Shown here one piece after another: positions 1-13,200 of a stretch of 64,000 nt of DNA. The notes beneath the pieces were generated by a model, which was not told where the DNA came from, made no database searches, and was given only the letters and a program-made list of their open reading frames with translations. Made by a program: the position numbers and the translations under genes. The stretch is from Tethya wilhelma (lineage: Eukaryota > Porifera > Demospongiae > Tethyida > Tethyidae), in NCBI GenBank assembly GCA_964030475.1, contig CAXIPT010000009.1:75694-139693 (forward strand), read 5' to 3'. Position 1 is the first letter of the stretch. Each line of letters starts with the position of its first letter.

Positions 1-1
1 T

Positions 2-54
<53 letters not shown>
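2..54. other. Poly-G run at window start (artefact)
   Basis: An uninterrupted run of about 53 G opens the window. A similar run follows Ns at 47564-47575. Such runs are typical of no-signal cycles on two-colour sequencers or of bad gap filling, so the 3' part of the adjacent CCDC50-like gene is probably lost or misassembled here. Confidence 0.7.
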
Positions 55-56
<2 letters not shown>

Positions 57-369
57 CTACCAGTCCCATAAGATTTATCACTTCTCAGCTCCAAACAACA
101 GTGGGTCACTGAAATACTACTCAGAGTCTTAAAATGGACACAAGGTCAACACAAGATAATCGTCTAATTCTCACAGGAGGCTGGGTATTTGTGTAGTAGG
201 TACTTTTTGACCAAGATTTCTCCAAGTATGCCTGAGTAATTATCGATCCTTCTTGATTTTGTAAAATATTGAGGTTAAACCATATGTATGTAGTTTCCAA
301 AATATAGTCCTCATTGATAGTACAGTTGGGACATAACATCATACTGGGACATATTATACTGCAAACTTT

Positions 370-375
<6 letters not shown>

Positions 376-412
<37 letters not shown>

Positions 413-426
413 ACACACACACACAC
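376..426. repeat. (AC)n microsatellite
   Basis: Almost pure AC dinucleotide run in the intron after the last visible CCDC50-like exon. Confidence 0.95.
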
Positions 427-447
427 GTACGCAGGCATTATATTCAC

Positions 448-1493
448 CTTGCTGCTCTTGCTTGAAGTTGCAGCTTTCTCAATCTCTCAATCTCTCTCTC
501 CGAGAGTTCGTTCTCTCGTTGTTTCCTCTTGAGAATCTCCTCCTGTTCCTTCAGACTAGCCTGTCTGGCCAACCTCTGGTCAGCCCTCATCTGTTGCTCC
601 CTCTGAGAAATCCTTTAGAAAATCAAAAGTATGCGAGTGAGATAGATAACAATATGAATGTGAAAGAAAACATTCAATGGTACATACTGTACACCTGCCA
701 TTGATTAGCTAGCTCATAGATCACGTATTATCTATGGTTAGCTACATGTCATTGAATAAAACCCAGGGTGGGATTTTCTAAAGCTGTGTCCAAAAACAAA
801 CCATTCAGCCACGCATATGTATGTATAGCCATACCATGCACCCACCCACAAACACATACTACAAACCTACAAAATAATGCCTGTTGGCTGATTGACACAC
901 TTCTTATCTTCACAGCTCAAAAAGAGCATTAGAATTACATTACAATGAAGGCATTGAGATCTGGTTCGAAGTTGACTAGTGCTCTAATGCCCGTGAGCCC
1001 TAGTAGCTCAGCAGTAACAGCATCCAACTGGAGTTTGAAAGAGCTGGGTTCGAATCCCAGCTTGATCTCAAGATTTTTTTTAATGAAATGTCCACGTATA
1101 GTGTGTATACATGTACAATACATGTAGATATATCAATTGTGGGAGCTGGTTGCTCAGCACATGCATAGCTATTAGGTAGATATACAAAACAACTTCATTG
1201 CACGTGTCATGTAGAACACTAATGGAACTGACACTTTAAGCTCTTGGCTGTGCATCTTCTGAGCCATGATTTCATCTTGGATTCTCATAGCCTCCTTAAT
1301 GTCTTCTTCCTGAGCAGCACAAGAGGGAGGAGAGAGAGAGAGAGAGAGAGAGAGATGCTACACAGGTCTGAGAAGAAGGCTACATACGTACAATACATTG
1401 GAGAAGATTTTTTATAAAGTACCTCTTTTAGTTTTTGAGCGACTTGTGCAGCGTGTTCTTTGTCTTCTTCCTCTCTGTATGAATGGCAGGATG

Positions 1494-1533
<40 letters not shown>

Positions 1534-3131
1534 CACCATCTCACAGCTTCATACTGACTATAGAGAGAGAGCCATGATACTCGCGCTAACCTCATTCTCA
1601 GCTCTTGTCTTCTCCTCTGTTCTTCTTTCTTGAAAGCGTGAACTTCTTCTTGCTGGAGGTCCTTGGCCACACCCATATCATGTCTGGCCGTACGACGGAG
1701 TTGAACGTTAGCATTGAAGTGATCTTCATCTGTGAGCGTGAGTGTGAGTGTGTGTGGGGGGGGGAGTGTGTGTGTGTGTGTATGTGTGTGTGTGTGTGTG
1801 TGTGTGAGAGTGTGTGAGAGTGTGTGTGTGAGTGTGTTGGATCAAAACGAACCATCTAAGAATCACATAACACACTACTAAAACGGACACACAATCATTG
1901 AAAGCTAACCAAGAACAGACCAAACTTGAACTTTAACAAGAAAGACATTGTTCATAGTGTACAGCTATTACCGTACATACGACTATCTCCATTTTTGGCT
2001 AAAAAATGGAGCCATGTTCTATTCTGTGTTCAAGGAGCAATTTTGAAATCAGAATTACTTAATATGCAATGCCAATGAAGCAACTCATGTACATATTGCC
2101 ATAAATTTGCAAGCAAGTACCCTAATATTGCAAGTGCTGCCTAAATGAATTTTTCGTGAGTCTCTGTAACTTCTCAATATAGCATTAGAAGTCATATCAT
2201 TGCTGAATAGTTGTATGTCTTTTTCAATGTGAATAATTAAATGAAGTTACAGACACACCCAAAAATCTTATGGACTCTTATTACACACACACACACACAC
2301 ACACACAGCAAAAAGACAGTGAATTAAAGTCGACCTCCTCTATAGACCCATGCAGCCTCATTCCCAGGTCGTCTCGTGTTAAAATCTAAAACTTAAAAAT
2401 CAAACTGCATGGGGTAGGCTTGGGTACGAGGCTACTATAAACCAATAATCGTTGCTATCGTGCAGCAGACTTGATAGTTTTCACAGTAATAATTTTACGC
2501 CCCACTTCACAATTTAATTGGAAACAACTTGTCTGTGAAAAATACCTCACAGCTCTAGCACAGCATACCAGTGTGTGCTTGGACTAGTCAGCCCCTCCCA
2601 ATGCATGAAATACCATATTGCACTGGTATGGCACAGCAGGGACAGCAGTCTGTCATACTTAACCTCCATTTTGTCTATCTGGTAAAGTTACTACAAACCT
2701 CTCAAGCGAGAGTCTGGCTTAAATATGGCAGAGAGGGCTTGTGTATATACCAATCAGGCACAGAATAAGTTGCGTAATAGATATAAATCGTAACTACGTA
2801 CATTACTTCGTGTGCTCATGGTCACAAAATGAGCAAGTAATATACACCATTGAAGTTTAAGTAGGCATATGTATGGTAACAAGTACAATGATGCACAGCA
2901 TCCAAGTTATTTCTTACACTCTTGTTCTTGCAGCCTGTGAGCTAGGTTTTGGTCTTCTCTCTGTTGAAAGTCATTACGAACTGGAGAAAAGAAGACAAAT
3001 GCAGATCCATTCTTTTGAAGTATGAGCACACAGCACATCTATGTTACTTCTTTTTTCTTTTTTTTTTCACCAAAGCATGGAACAGTCATACCTTTTGCAA
3101 CTCCAGGGAGCTCCTCTTCGACGAGAGCCAT
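448..3131 (-). CDS. CCDC50: CCDC50-like coiled-coil protein, 3' end missing
   Basis: Six minus-strand exons join in frame: 3092-3131, 2918-2980, 1591-1729, 1423-1474, 1235-1309 and 448-602. They give about 174 residues. The N-terminus reads MALVEEELPGVAK, then a segment with NLAHRLQEQEYEDHF and a segment with ARHDMGVAKDLQQEE. These follow human CCDC50 (LPGV near the start, LAHSLQEQE, VQHDLQVAKQLQEED) in order and spacing. The remainder is highly charged coiled coil (REQQMRADQRLARQ, KRKQRENELSEREIERL). Known vertebrate CCDC50 (Ymer) is a cytoplasmic ubiquitin-binding protein linked to EGFR, NF-kB and autophagy signalling; function here is inferred. The 1235 donor (AAA|GTGTCA) and the 602 acceptor are the weakest junctions. 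Exon 448-602 ends at a good donor, but the continuation lies beyond the poly-G run. It is head to head with GIGYF, 322 bp between start codons. Confidence 0.75.
994..1085 (+). repeat. tRNA-derived SINE-like element
   Basis: An A-box-like stretch (TAGCTCAGCAGTAACAGC, 1004-1021) is followed by a perfect B box inside a T-arm (CTGGG-TTCGAAT-CCCAG, about 1045-1061). The acceptor stem halves do not pair, so this is not an intact tRNA. The tail is CTTGATCTCAAG plus a T-rich run. The B box and tail recur on the minus strand near 59660-59690, which marks it as a dispersed retroelement. It lies in a CCDC50-like intron. Confidence 0.6.
1326..1355. repeat. (GA)n microsatellite
   Basis: AG dinucleotide run in the CCDC50-like intron, directly upstream (on the minus strand) of the exon at 1235-1309. 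It therefore contributes CT to that exon's acceptor region. Confidence 0.9.
1497..1532. repeat. (AC)n microsatellite
   Basis: AC dinucleotide run in the short intron between two CCDC50-like exons (1474 and 1591). Confidence 0.95.
1737..1836. repeat. GT/GA-rich microsatellite
   Basis: Compound GTGA/GT array interrupted by a G run. On the minus strand it is the AC/TC-rich tract immediately upstream of the acceptor of the exon at 1591-1729. Confidence 0.9.
1837..2917 (-). other. CCDC50-like intron
   Basis: About 1.2 kb (1730-2917) between CCDC50-like exons. It contains an AC run at 2284-2308 and a TAGCCTCGTTCCCAGG-like remnant around 2358-2436 that resembles the hairpin MITE family seen at 39736. 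No further coding segment was recognised. Confidence 0.5.
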
Positions 3132-3453
3132 CTTTATATTTCTCACTCAAGTGTCCAACTAACCTGTTAGTGTAGCGAAGCACTTTCAGAATAGTTTATA
3201 GTAGGAAAAATCGCGAGTAAACAAAACAAGTCTTGCACATCATCCGAGCAGCTAGCTCAATTCAAGGCCATATTATTGCGAAAAATTGAAATTAGGTGAT
3301 GATTTAATTAGAGTGGAATGACCACCTATACGGTCAGTTTGAACACATGGTTTCACAGACATTTGGTTTTGACAACAAAAGCTTTGAACTTGTAAATCTC
3401 CAAGAACTATATTCCTCATTTCTGCGTACCGGAAGCTACAGTTTTCGAAGAAG
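3132..3453. promoter_or_regulatory. Divergent promoter region CCDC50-like / GIGYF
   Basis: The 322 bp between the two start codons must hold both 5' UTRs and both core promoters. No TATA box is placed convincingly for either gene. The arrangement is inferred from the opposed ATG codons. Confidence 0.5.
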
Positions 3454-5491
3454 ATGGCAGACACAATGAACTTCGGTCCCGAGTGGTAAGCAACATGAGA
3501 AAGAAGCGCATGTAGCGCCTGCTTTTATGAAAGAAAGCGAATAAGAATGATTTTCTAAATAATACCCACCACCCTTTTTGTACCTAGAACTATAAGAAAA
3601 GAACTACTGCGTATCTTATAATGGGTTGAGGTACACTCTAAACAAAACTACAATTTCCGTGTATGCTTGTTTCTCTTTCTGAGAGCATATTGATTTATCA
3701 GCTAAACACCCACAAAGAAGCTCCAACCATGTTATGGTCTACTGTGCACTTGGCATCTCATTTCCTTCTTCAAGATTAAAAGTGGAGCCACTTGAGCATG
3801 CGTAAAAATGGGTACTTACAAATCAACCACCACTTACAAAGGAGTTCCTACTTTAAAATGGTCTTGTATTTTATTCATTACTTACATGAACTGGTACACT
3901 TTCACCTACTTGTGAAATATCCATTATGTACGTGTGTACATTAGCAGGGGGTTGTTTTGCTGTGCTAGCGGGGGCACTGTACATTTGGGAATTGGTGTTT
4001 GTATTTTCAAACTTTAATTATTTTGTCTTTGTTTTGAATGTTTAAGAGGGAGATGTGTTTGCGAGAAAGAGAAAAATTTGGAAATTTTTTTTGTTTAGAT
4101 TGTGAAAGATGTTTGTGTTTGATGTTGAGGGAATCTTATGGATGCAATGTTCACACTCACATCCTCACACCCTCACACCCTCACACTGTCACACCATCAT
4201 ACCCTCACACTGTCACTCCCTCACACCCTCACACCCTCACACCATCACACCCTCACACTAGGCTCCGCACTCTCTCCAGCGGCGGTGGTAGTGGACAACA
4301 AAGCACAGGTCCTCCCTCTCCTACCAAACTACCGACTCCCACCGCCTCTCAAGCCAAGAAGCTTCACTTCAAGCTGGCCGAACATCGCTACGGTAAAGAA
4401 GAACTCCTCCAACTGTTCGTAGAAGACGAGGCCCTGCCCAACGACATGCCTCTGCTCGCCCCAATCACCCGTAAACAAGTGTTAACACCTCTGGCATTCA
4501 TGCCTCTCTCTGAGGAAGAACAGGTTAGTGGAATGGTGAGATAATGTCGATGAGATTATTGTAACACACTCGATCCTTGTTTTCATGAGAACTGCATGTT
4601 AACACAGATGAATTTTACATTTCTAGAGTGTATGAGGCATTGTACCAATGTATGTACTTAAATAAAGATATTCTCTCTGCCTTATTAAAATTTCACCTTC
4701 CTGGTGCGAGAAACTGCATATTAACATGGATGAATTTTGCATTTTTTGGGTGCATAATCCATCGTACATTGCTTCAATAGCTGTTACCACTGTGTGTAGT
4801 GGTTTACAAGTCACTAGTAAGATGGTCACTGCCTATTAAATTTCGCCTTCCTGGAAACTTGCAAATGGAGAATTGACATCTGACGTGTATGTGCATGTAT
4901 GGGTGTTACAGTCATATGAACAGTATGGTGGTTTGACAGTCAGTATGCCTGCTCTAGCTTCCTTGGTCTTGTAGTCAATTTGTTTGACAACAGTTTTTCT
5001 TTCACCAGTTAGTGTTGGTGTATGGGTTTCACTCACTCACACTCGACTTTCACATCGACAGGCACTCACTGTAGATATCTTTTGACTGCAGTTTGCATTG
5101 CACAATGCAAGTTTGTCATTTGCATCATTGCAGGAAAAGTTTAGCAATCACCTTTTCATGATATTTTTACTCCTTGAAAAATTTCTATGTTAGTAGTCCA
5201 ACTTCATGAAAACAGGAAGTATGTTTCAAGCTCAAGTTAACATCTAAACTACAGCAAATGTACACACACACACACACACACACACACTGTGCAGATGGCC
5301 ATGTCAGGTGGAGTGAACAGTGTAACAACTCACAGCTATGGTGGTCGGGGGCGTGGCAGCTACTACCCCATGAGAGGAGGCAGGGGAGGAAGGGGTGAGC
5401 TCAGATGGATTTTTTTGTTTTCCTCAAAATTTTATCTGATATTTTCTTTAGTTGTACAATAATAAACACAAACACAGTGGTTATTAGTGTA

Positions 5492-5539
<48 letters not shown>

Positions 5540-7187
5540 CCCCTCTCTCTCAGGACGTGGTCGTGGTGACTACCATCGTAGTACTAGCTACCCAGAAGAA
5601 TATGGAAGTGGAGGGGACAAGTCGTCCGGCTACAGTGGTTACTATGGCAACAGAGGTGGGGGTGCAGCTGCCGGAGACGGATGGATCCCAGTCACGTCTG
5701 GTGGGCGTAGTGGGTCACGTGCCTCTCGTGATGGAAACTGGCGGAGTCCTTCGACCCCTCAGGGTGACGAGAAGGCCAACTGGGCTTGGCAGCACCATCC
5801 TACCTCGCCAGGTGAGGCACTCACTGTAGCTAAAGTCCATCTGGTTTGAGAATGCCGGTAGAAAAAATTGAATAACTTTCTTATTATCCAACCGATTTCA
5901 AAATTTCAAGCGCCATTGAAAAGTGCCCGTTTTCCCCGTTCTTTGGTTACTTTCCACCTTCCTATACATTGCCAATTAAGAGTTGGCCATGTCCCAGTAC
6001 TTTATATTTAAATTTAGGAGGAAAATAGCGTACCCCTACGCTATATCCTTCCTATATATATAGGAGGAAAATAGCGTACCCCTACGCTAAATCACTCCCA
6101 TATATATAGGAGGAAAATAGCGTACCCCTACGCTAAATCACTTCCATATATATAGGAGGAAAATAGCGTACCCCTACACTAAATCCCTCCTATATATATT
6201 GGAGGAAAATAGCGTACCCCTACGCTAAATCACTCCTACATATATAGGTGGGATATTTAGCGTGGGGTATGCCAAGATTTTGTCCTGCCCGCCCATAGGA
6301 GGGATTTAGCGTACCCCCCACACTATATCCCACCTATATATATGGGTGGGAGAGATCAAATAGTGTAGTTTTATCTATACCCTGGTCAGTGTAAGCTGTT
6401 TTACTTTAGGCTAGGTAGTAGCTTATCTGTATATGTAGGTTGGTTAGTCTGTCAGTCAGTGTAGGTTTGATTTTTGACTCGAAATTGTGGAAGAATTTTG
6501 ATGCTAGACTCTTTACAGGATGTATAGTATGGAATTCTTTTTCCTTCATTGCAAATTTTGAGAACTTGGCATATCAGCACAGTGCATGTACAGTACTCCA
6601 AAGTCAGAGATTGGGAAAAGGATATGGCATTGAATCAAACTCAACAATATTCATTTAAATACTCTCTTCACAATGAATAGCACAGGCCTATCAAGATATC
6701 AACCCCCTTTGTCTATTCATTCATATCCCTCCCTCCCTCCCTCCCTCCCTCCCTCTCTCCAGGTCCTGGTAAACAACCTCCCAGAGCTTGGAAGGACTCT
6801 TCAACAACTGATGGCTCTCCTCAGAAGTGGCAGGCGCTGCCGGAGTGGGCCAGCGACGATAGTATGACCAGCTCCACTGTGGGGACGTTTGATTCCTCGG
6901 GAAATTTTACATCTTCTAACAAAGTACGCGTGTGTGGGTGGGTGGGTGTGTGTGTGTTGCCTTCAGTATGTTTCACTTGTATTTTGATCGTGTGTATTGA
7001 TCTGCTTGCTTAGCCAATAATAATATACTCACACAGGATGGGTCTTCAGCAAACAAGCCTCCTGATGACAGCAATGGGAGAGAAAAGGAGAAAGAATCCA
7101 AGGTAAGTAGTAGCTCCACAATGAAGTACTCTCTTTGCACCAAAATTTTTGATCCAGTTTGCTTAACACATTTTATATCTATTGTCA

Positions 7188-7269
<82 letters not shown>

Positions 7270-10197
7270 ACACACACACACACACACACACAGCCACCAG
7301 ATGTGACCCAGTCCCAACCTCAGCCTCAACCACCTGGTAAACAAATCACCCAACCAGCAGACGGTGACAAACAAGCACAAATGACCAACCACGAAACAAA
7401 CACCAACAACACGAGCCTACCCACCTCGGACGATACAAACAATCAACAACAACAAACTGGCAACCAAAACGTTCGCGACGACTTCAAGAGAAAGGTTCTC
7501 CAGACAATGGAGTCTGAAAGCCAACCACCCCAGCTACAGCAACAGCAACAGCAACAGCAACCACCGTCTAAATCTTTCCCTCCCGCTCCTCCAAGCACCA
7601 GTTCACCTGTGACTCAATCTTCGTTGCACGCTCACTCAAAACCCTCCCAGTTGCAAGTGTCCCTGCCTGCTCAGATGCCTTCTGCTGCTTTGGGACCACG
7701 TGAACCGTTGGATGTGATCACGTCTGTGGGCGGAGCTGGGTTGTTGACGACCACACCCACTTCCTCATTGTTGGGTAATTCTCTGACGAGTGCTATGAGC
7801 ATTGCTAGTGGTCACATGATGTCAGGTGATCAGGACGATTCCGTGTTTTCGCCGAGTAGTGTGGATGATGAGCACATGAAACAGTTTGAGAAGGTAAGTC
7901 TAAAATCCCAAAATTTCTGCCCAAACTTTTTAAAGTCAGGTGTCATAGTACTTGCAATCCTATCTCAGCTATACAGTCTTCGATAATTTAGATGGGATCT
8001 TTGCTGAATCATTTCAAATGATGAAAAGATTTATTATTATTATTTATTGCTTTACAATATGCATACAAGGTTACAAATCCGTATAGCGGGAAAGTTTTGC
8101 GGTGTCTAACTTTTGCAGATGTCTCTTGTCAAAGATTTTCTGCATTTTAACTTTCACGGATGAGCTGTGCAATGCCCATAACATACGTACATTACAGAGA
8201 ATTTCACAGATAAAAATTTACGCGGATAGATAATGATCTGTGAAAACCACGAAAGTTAAATTCTGCGAAACATTTCTGCTATACGGTATTATGGTTTAAA
8301 AGTCACAGTGCTTGCTGCATAGAAATTTAGTTTTGTATGTCAAAAATTTCCTGATCTATGGCCATTTTTTTACCATCTCTCTCTCATTCTCTCTCAGGCT
8401 GCTGAAGCTCTCCTCTCAACTGAGGAAGACGAGACACCCAGTCCTACTCCAGTTGGTAGATTTCGATTTTATGAACCATCTGATAGTATCAGGGATGATG
8501 TTACAGTACCCATACGAAGTACAGACACTGGAGGAAGTAAACAGAGGCAAAGAGCACCTGGCCAACCTGTGACTCTACAGAAACAAGATTCTGCTCCTCT
8601 TTCTACCCCCTCCAGTCTCCCAATCGGTACCCCCCAGGGGTCAGCAGCTATCAGTGCCCCCCAAGGATCAGGAGCAATCGGTACCCCCCAGGGATCAGCA
8701 GCTATCAGTGCCCCCCAGGGATCAGGAGCAATCAGTGCCCCCCAGGGATCAGGAGCTATCAGTGCCCCCCAGGGATCAGGAGCTATCCAACCTCAAACCA
8801 CATCAGCCCAGCAGCAGCAACAGCAACCTACTGTAGCGGCATCGGTGGCTACTCCAACCGGACAGACACCTCAAGGTGGTGCCGGACTGAACTGGAAACC
8901 GGAGGACTTTCATCGCTGGATGTACAAGGATCCACAGGGAGAGATACAAGGTATGTACTCATATGATGAGTCGCACAGTAACAAATTTTTGTGGCACAAA
9001 AAGTTTGTGGAAAATTGTGTATTTGCTGAATTTTCTGCTGTATGTACATGTATTTCATGAATTTGTACGAATTTGTACAGTCGCTTTGTTGTTGCTGTGT
9101 GTGTTAATCTTGCAAGTATTTTAGTAAGCCATTACCAGTTCACTTTATACATTGATACATTGATACATTGATACATTGGTGCATACATGTATATGTAGTG
9201 GTGCAGATCAGTAACTAGCTGGTGCAATAACTCTTACACATTATATACATTGTAAGTAGCATTATAGGTAGTTGTTCTTATTGTTGACCGAGGGATTGTT
9301 GCTGGTTAGGATCTGTCTTAAAGATGGCTTCTGTCAGTGTCTTCCTTGCCTTCTCCACATCTCCCTCACTGGTGTCAGTCAACTCACACCTGTACTCCCT
9401 CGTGAACTGCTCCAGATTCTCCTCATCATTGATGACATAGACCTTATGGTCCTTGTCCTTGGGAAGAAACTTGAGAAAGAAGTACAGCTCTTCTTTTTCT
9501 TTATCTCCAGATAGATTGAAGATGACAATAGTTTTACCATTAGCATAAGCGTAGCCCAACTCAATCGCTGCTCCCCAGCTGTGAATTTTGTACCCTTCGT
9601 AGCAGAGCACAAAGAGCTCGGCAGAATTGATGAGTGTCAGGTCACGAGCTACGATGCTTGCACTTTTGAGTTGCTTCTCCTCGTCAGATTCTGGGCTGGA
9701 GTTTTCAGGTCTGGCTCTGAGCACGAGATAGTGACTGCAAGGGAGAGAGTAGCCATCTTGGAAGAATTTTGCCACGGCCTTTCTCTTTGTGCTGATCTCG
9801 TCTACACGTACTGTGGGCACTTCTGCCATTGCTCCAGCAATGAAACAGGTCACTGGTGGAGGGATGCTACTTGCCATTCCAGATTCACTGTTTTTTGAGT
9901 TTTACGAACTCACTGAATTGAGGCTGTTATACTTATTTTTTTACCAGGAGCTTTTGCTTTGATGGCTTATCCACTGAATGCTTCAAATGAGTCCTATGGT
10001 CAGCAGCTTTGACTACTACCGTTTATATTCCCGTATATCTGTTCCTTTTTTGTAGCATCAGCTATAACCAGCATGGACATAATTGTAAACATTATGCATG
10101 TGACTATGAATAATTCTTACTCTTGCGGTATCAGCTGCAAGATTTGCAAATATTGTTTGTTTTGTGTGTAGGAGAATACAATGGCATGGTGGGGACA

Positions 10198-10259
<62 letters not shown>

Positions 10260-13200
10260 AGTATGCCATAATTTCATTGTCATGCAAATATTGCTGATAT
10301 GCCCCTCATCACCTCTTGTCCACTTTTATCAGCTTCAAATGTCTTACAACCTTTTAGAGCCCACCTCCCTCACATGAAGAAATTTCAAACCAACCATATC
10401 CTTCTCTTTACTAAAGTCGATCTGGTTTGAGAATGCCGCTGGAAGTGAATTAATGAGATTCATAACCATACTTTTTCTATGGGCCAAATAGCTAACTTTT
10501 GATTGGTAAGGCGTAGGAAGCTGAAAAAGCAACAAAAAGAACGGGAAGATCGAGCGCTTTCGAATGGTGCTTGAAATTTTGAAATTGGTTGGATATTTAG
10601 AAAGTTATTCAAGTTTTTCTACCGGCATTCTCAAACCAGATGGACTTTAGTCAATACCTAACCAATAAACTGCCCCCACATAAATAGTTGCATATCTAAA
10701 TTCAACTCCCACCTTCATGAATATTTGGATGATAAAACTAGTGTAATTTTGTCAATACCTATAAATTAATACATTAGTGTATATTATGCATCTTCATGAT
10801 GGTGCAGATCAATGTACTGAATATTTACGGTATAATATCTCTTATTCTACATAAAATTGTGAGTTTGCCGTACATTGGATAGTTGTTCTTACTGTTCACC
10901 AAGGGGTTGTTGTTGGTTTTGATCTGTCTTAAAGATGGTTTCTGTCAGTGTCTTCCTTGCCTTCTCCACATCTCTCTCGCTGGTGTCAGTCAACTCACAC
11001 CTGTACTCCCTCGTGAACTGCTCCAGACTCTCCTCATCCCTGATGACGTAGATCTTGTGGTCCTTGTCCTTGGGAAGAAACTTGAGAAAGAAGTACACAT
11101 CTTCTTTGTTTTTGGATAGATTAAAGATCACAATGGTCTTTCCATTAGCGTAAGCATAGCCCAACTCTATTGCTGCTCCCCAGCTGTGAAGATTGTACCC
11201 TTCATAACACAACACAAAGAGCTCGGCAGAGTTGATCAGTGTCAGGTCACGAGCTACGATACTTGCACCTTTGAGTTGGTTCTCCCCTTCAGATTCAGGA
11301 CTGGCAGTTTCAGTTTGTGCATTGAGCACTATGTAGAGACTGCAAGTGATGGAGTAGCCTTCTTGAAAGAATTTTGCCACAGCTTTTCTCTTTGTACTGA
11401 TGTCTCTCCTGTCATCTGCTTGTACATTTGTCATTGCTCCAGCGATGAAACAAGTTGGTGGTGGTCTTGTTGCCATTGCAGATTCACTGTTTTATAGAGT
11501 AGGAATCTGAAGGTACTAGTAATTATTTCCACCTCGAGCTCTTGTTTCAACACTAGACTGCTTCCAATATCTGAAGTTTAGGTCTGCCTTGCCCTGTTTG
11601 GTCTGTTATCCCACTGAGTGTTGTTTGTATCCAATGGAGCGTATTATTTTTTTTCTAAATAACGCACATCGCGCGTTCAGGTACTTCTAGAGTTCACAAG
11701 AAAGCGCTGTGACTGTGAGCTGGACAAGACTCTACTACAGAGAAGGCTAATATTTTCCCAGAAAGACTTGCCTGTTTCTTCTTGAGTAGCTGTTTCAGGT
11801 AAACTCTCAAATCTGCTTCATAGCTGTCCTTTTCTTGTGCAATTCTTCTCTGAAAACTGTGAAATTCCACAAGCAGCTGGAGCAGCCATTTCTGAGACTT
11901 TCCAGCCAACAACTACTTAGGAAAGCCTTATTTTTGTTCTTAACTAACAGCTGCACAAGCTTTAGTCAGACCTCAATAGCTCTAAGCAAAGTGTGGTTTT
12001 GTTAGGTTGGGCTACAAGCACTCATGAAGCTGACAGTAAGTAGGAGTTGATAAAATGATGTGGTATATTGTCTGCTAAACATACATGTATGACAGTGTGT
12101 ATAAAAGACAACCATGAGTACTAAGATCCAAGTGAGTAGATTAGGTGTGCAGCCTAGTCTATTCCATGCCAAGCATCTTGAAATACCTTGCAATTGTCCT
12201 CGGTGCAATCATGGTAAGGATGTTGGTACTGAGCTGTGGGCCAGCCTAGTGGGAAAGTCACAGCCTTTCTCTTTGTGCTGATTTCGTCTATGCGTTCTTT
12301 GGGCACTTCTGCCATTGCTCCAGCAATGAAACAGGTCACTGATGGAGTGATGCTACTTGCCATTCCAGATTCACTGGGTTTTTTTGCAGGAGCTTTAGCT
12401 TTGATGGCTTATCCACTGAATGCTTCAAGTGAGACCTATGGTCAGCAGTTTTGACTACTACTGTTTATATTCCCGTATATCTGTTCCTTTTTTGTAGCGT
12501 GAGCTATTATGGGGAAACAACCAGCGTGGACATAATTGTAAACATATACATGTGACTGTGAATAATTCCTACTCTTGCAGTTTTGTGTGTGCGTCACTTC
12601 TTGGCCGCTTTTTTATCAGCTTCATTGTCAAGATGATGTCTTACAGCCTAGAGCCCACCCTTGTGAAGAAATTTCAAACTAACCATTTTGCTAAAAAAAT
12701 CCTACTAATATTTCTTTTTTACTAGTTAATACCTAACCAATCCACTGCCCCATATAAATAGCTGCAGTTCTATGTTCAAAATCCCACCTATACTGTATAT
12801 AATATTATTTGGATGATAAAACTAGTGTAATTTTGTCAACACCCTATACATTGATACATTTACATTTTCATGACAGTAGACTAAGTATTTAGGGTATAAT
12901 TCTCTTGTTCTACATAAAATAGTAAATTTGCTGTAAAGTGGGTAGTTGTTCTTACTGTTGACCAAGGGGTTGTTGTTGTTGGTTTTGATCTGTCTTAAAG
13001 ATGGCTTCTGTCAGTGTCTTCCTTGCCTTCTCCACATCTCCCTCACTGGTGTCAGTCAACTCACACCTGTACTCCCTTGTGAACTGCTCCAGACTCTCCT
13101 CGTCCCTGATGACGTAGACCTTGTGGTCCTTGTCCTTGGGAAGAAACTTGAGAAAGAAGTACACATCTTCGTTTTCTTCCTCTACTGGTAGATTAAAGAT

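Noticed and set aside
994..1070. A functional tRNA gene
   Set aside because: A and B boxes are present, but the acceptor stem does not pair and a B box with the same tail recurs elsewhere, so a SINE is the better reading.
5557..5829. 90-codon frame (+) beginning MVVVTTIVVLATQ
   Set aside because: Out-of-frame shadow of the RG-rich GIGYF exon 5554-5811.
7121..7306. Open frames of Thr-His or Ser-Leu repeats over microsatellites (also near 314, 1598, 19427, 23290, 43233)
   Set aside because: They are translations of AC/CT repeats with no homologous content beyond the adjoining real exons.
9581..9898. Plus-strand frames opposite the nested genes (also 11186, 12946, 15444)
   Set aside because: Antisense shadows of the DNPH1-like genes; they recur only because those genes are paralogous.
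11694..11912. 72-codon Lys/Gln-rich minus frame between nested genes
   Set aside because: Begins at a non-ATG codon, resembles no family known to me and has no counterpart beside the other array copies.
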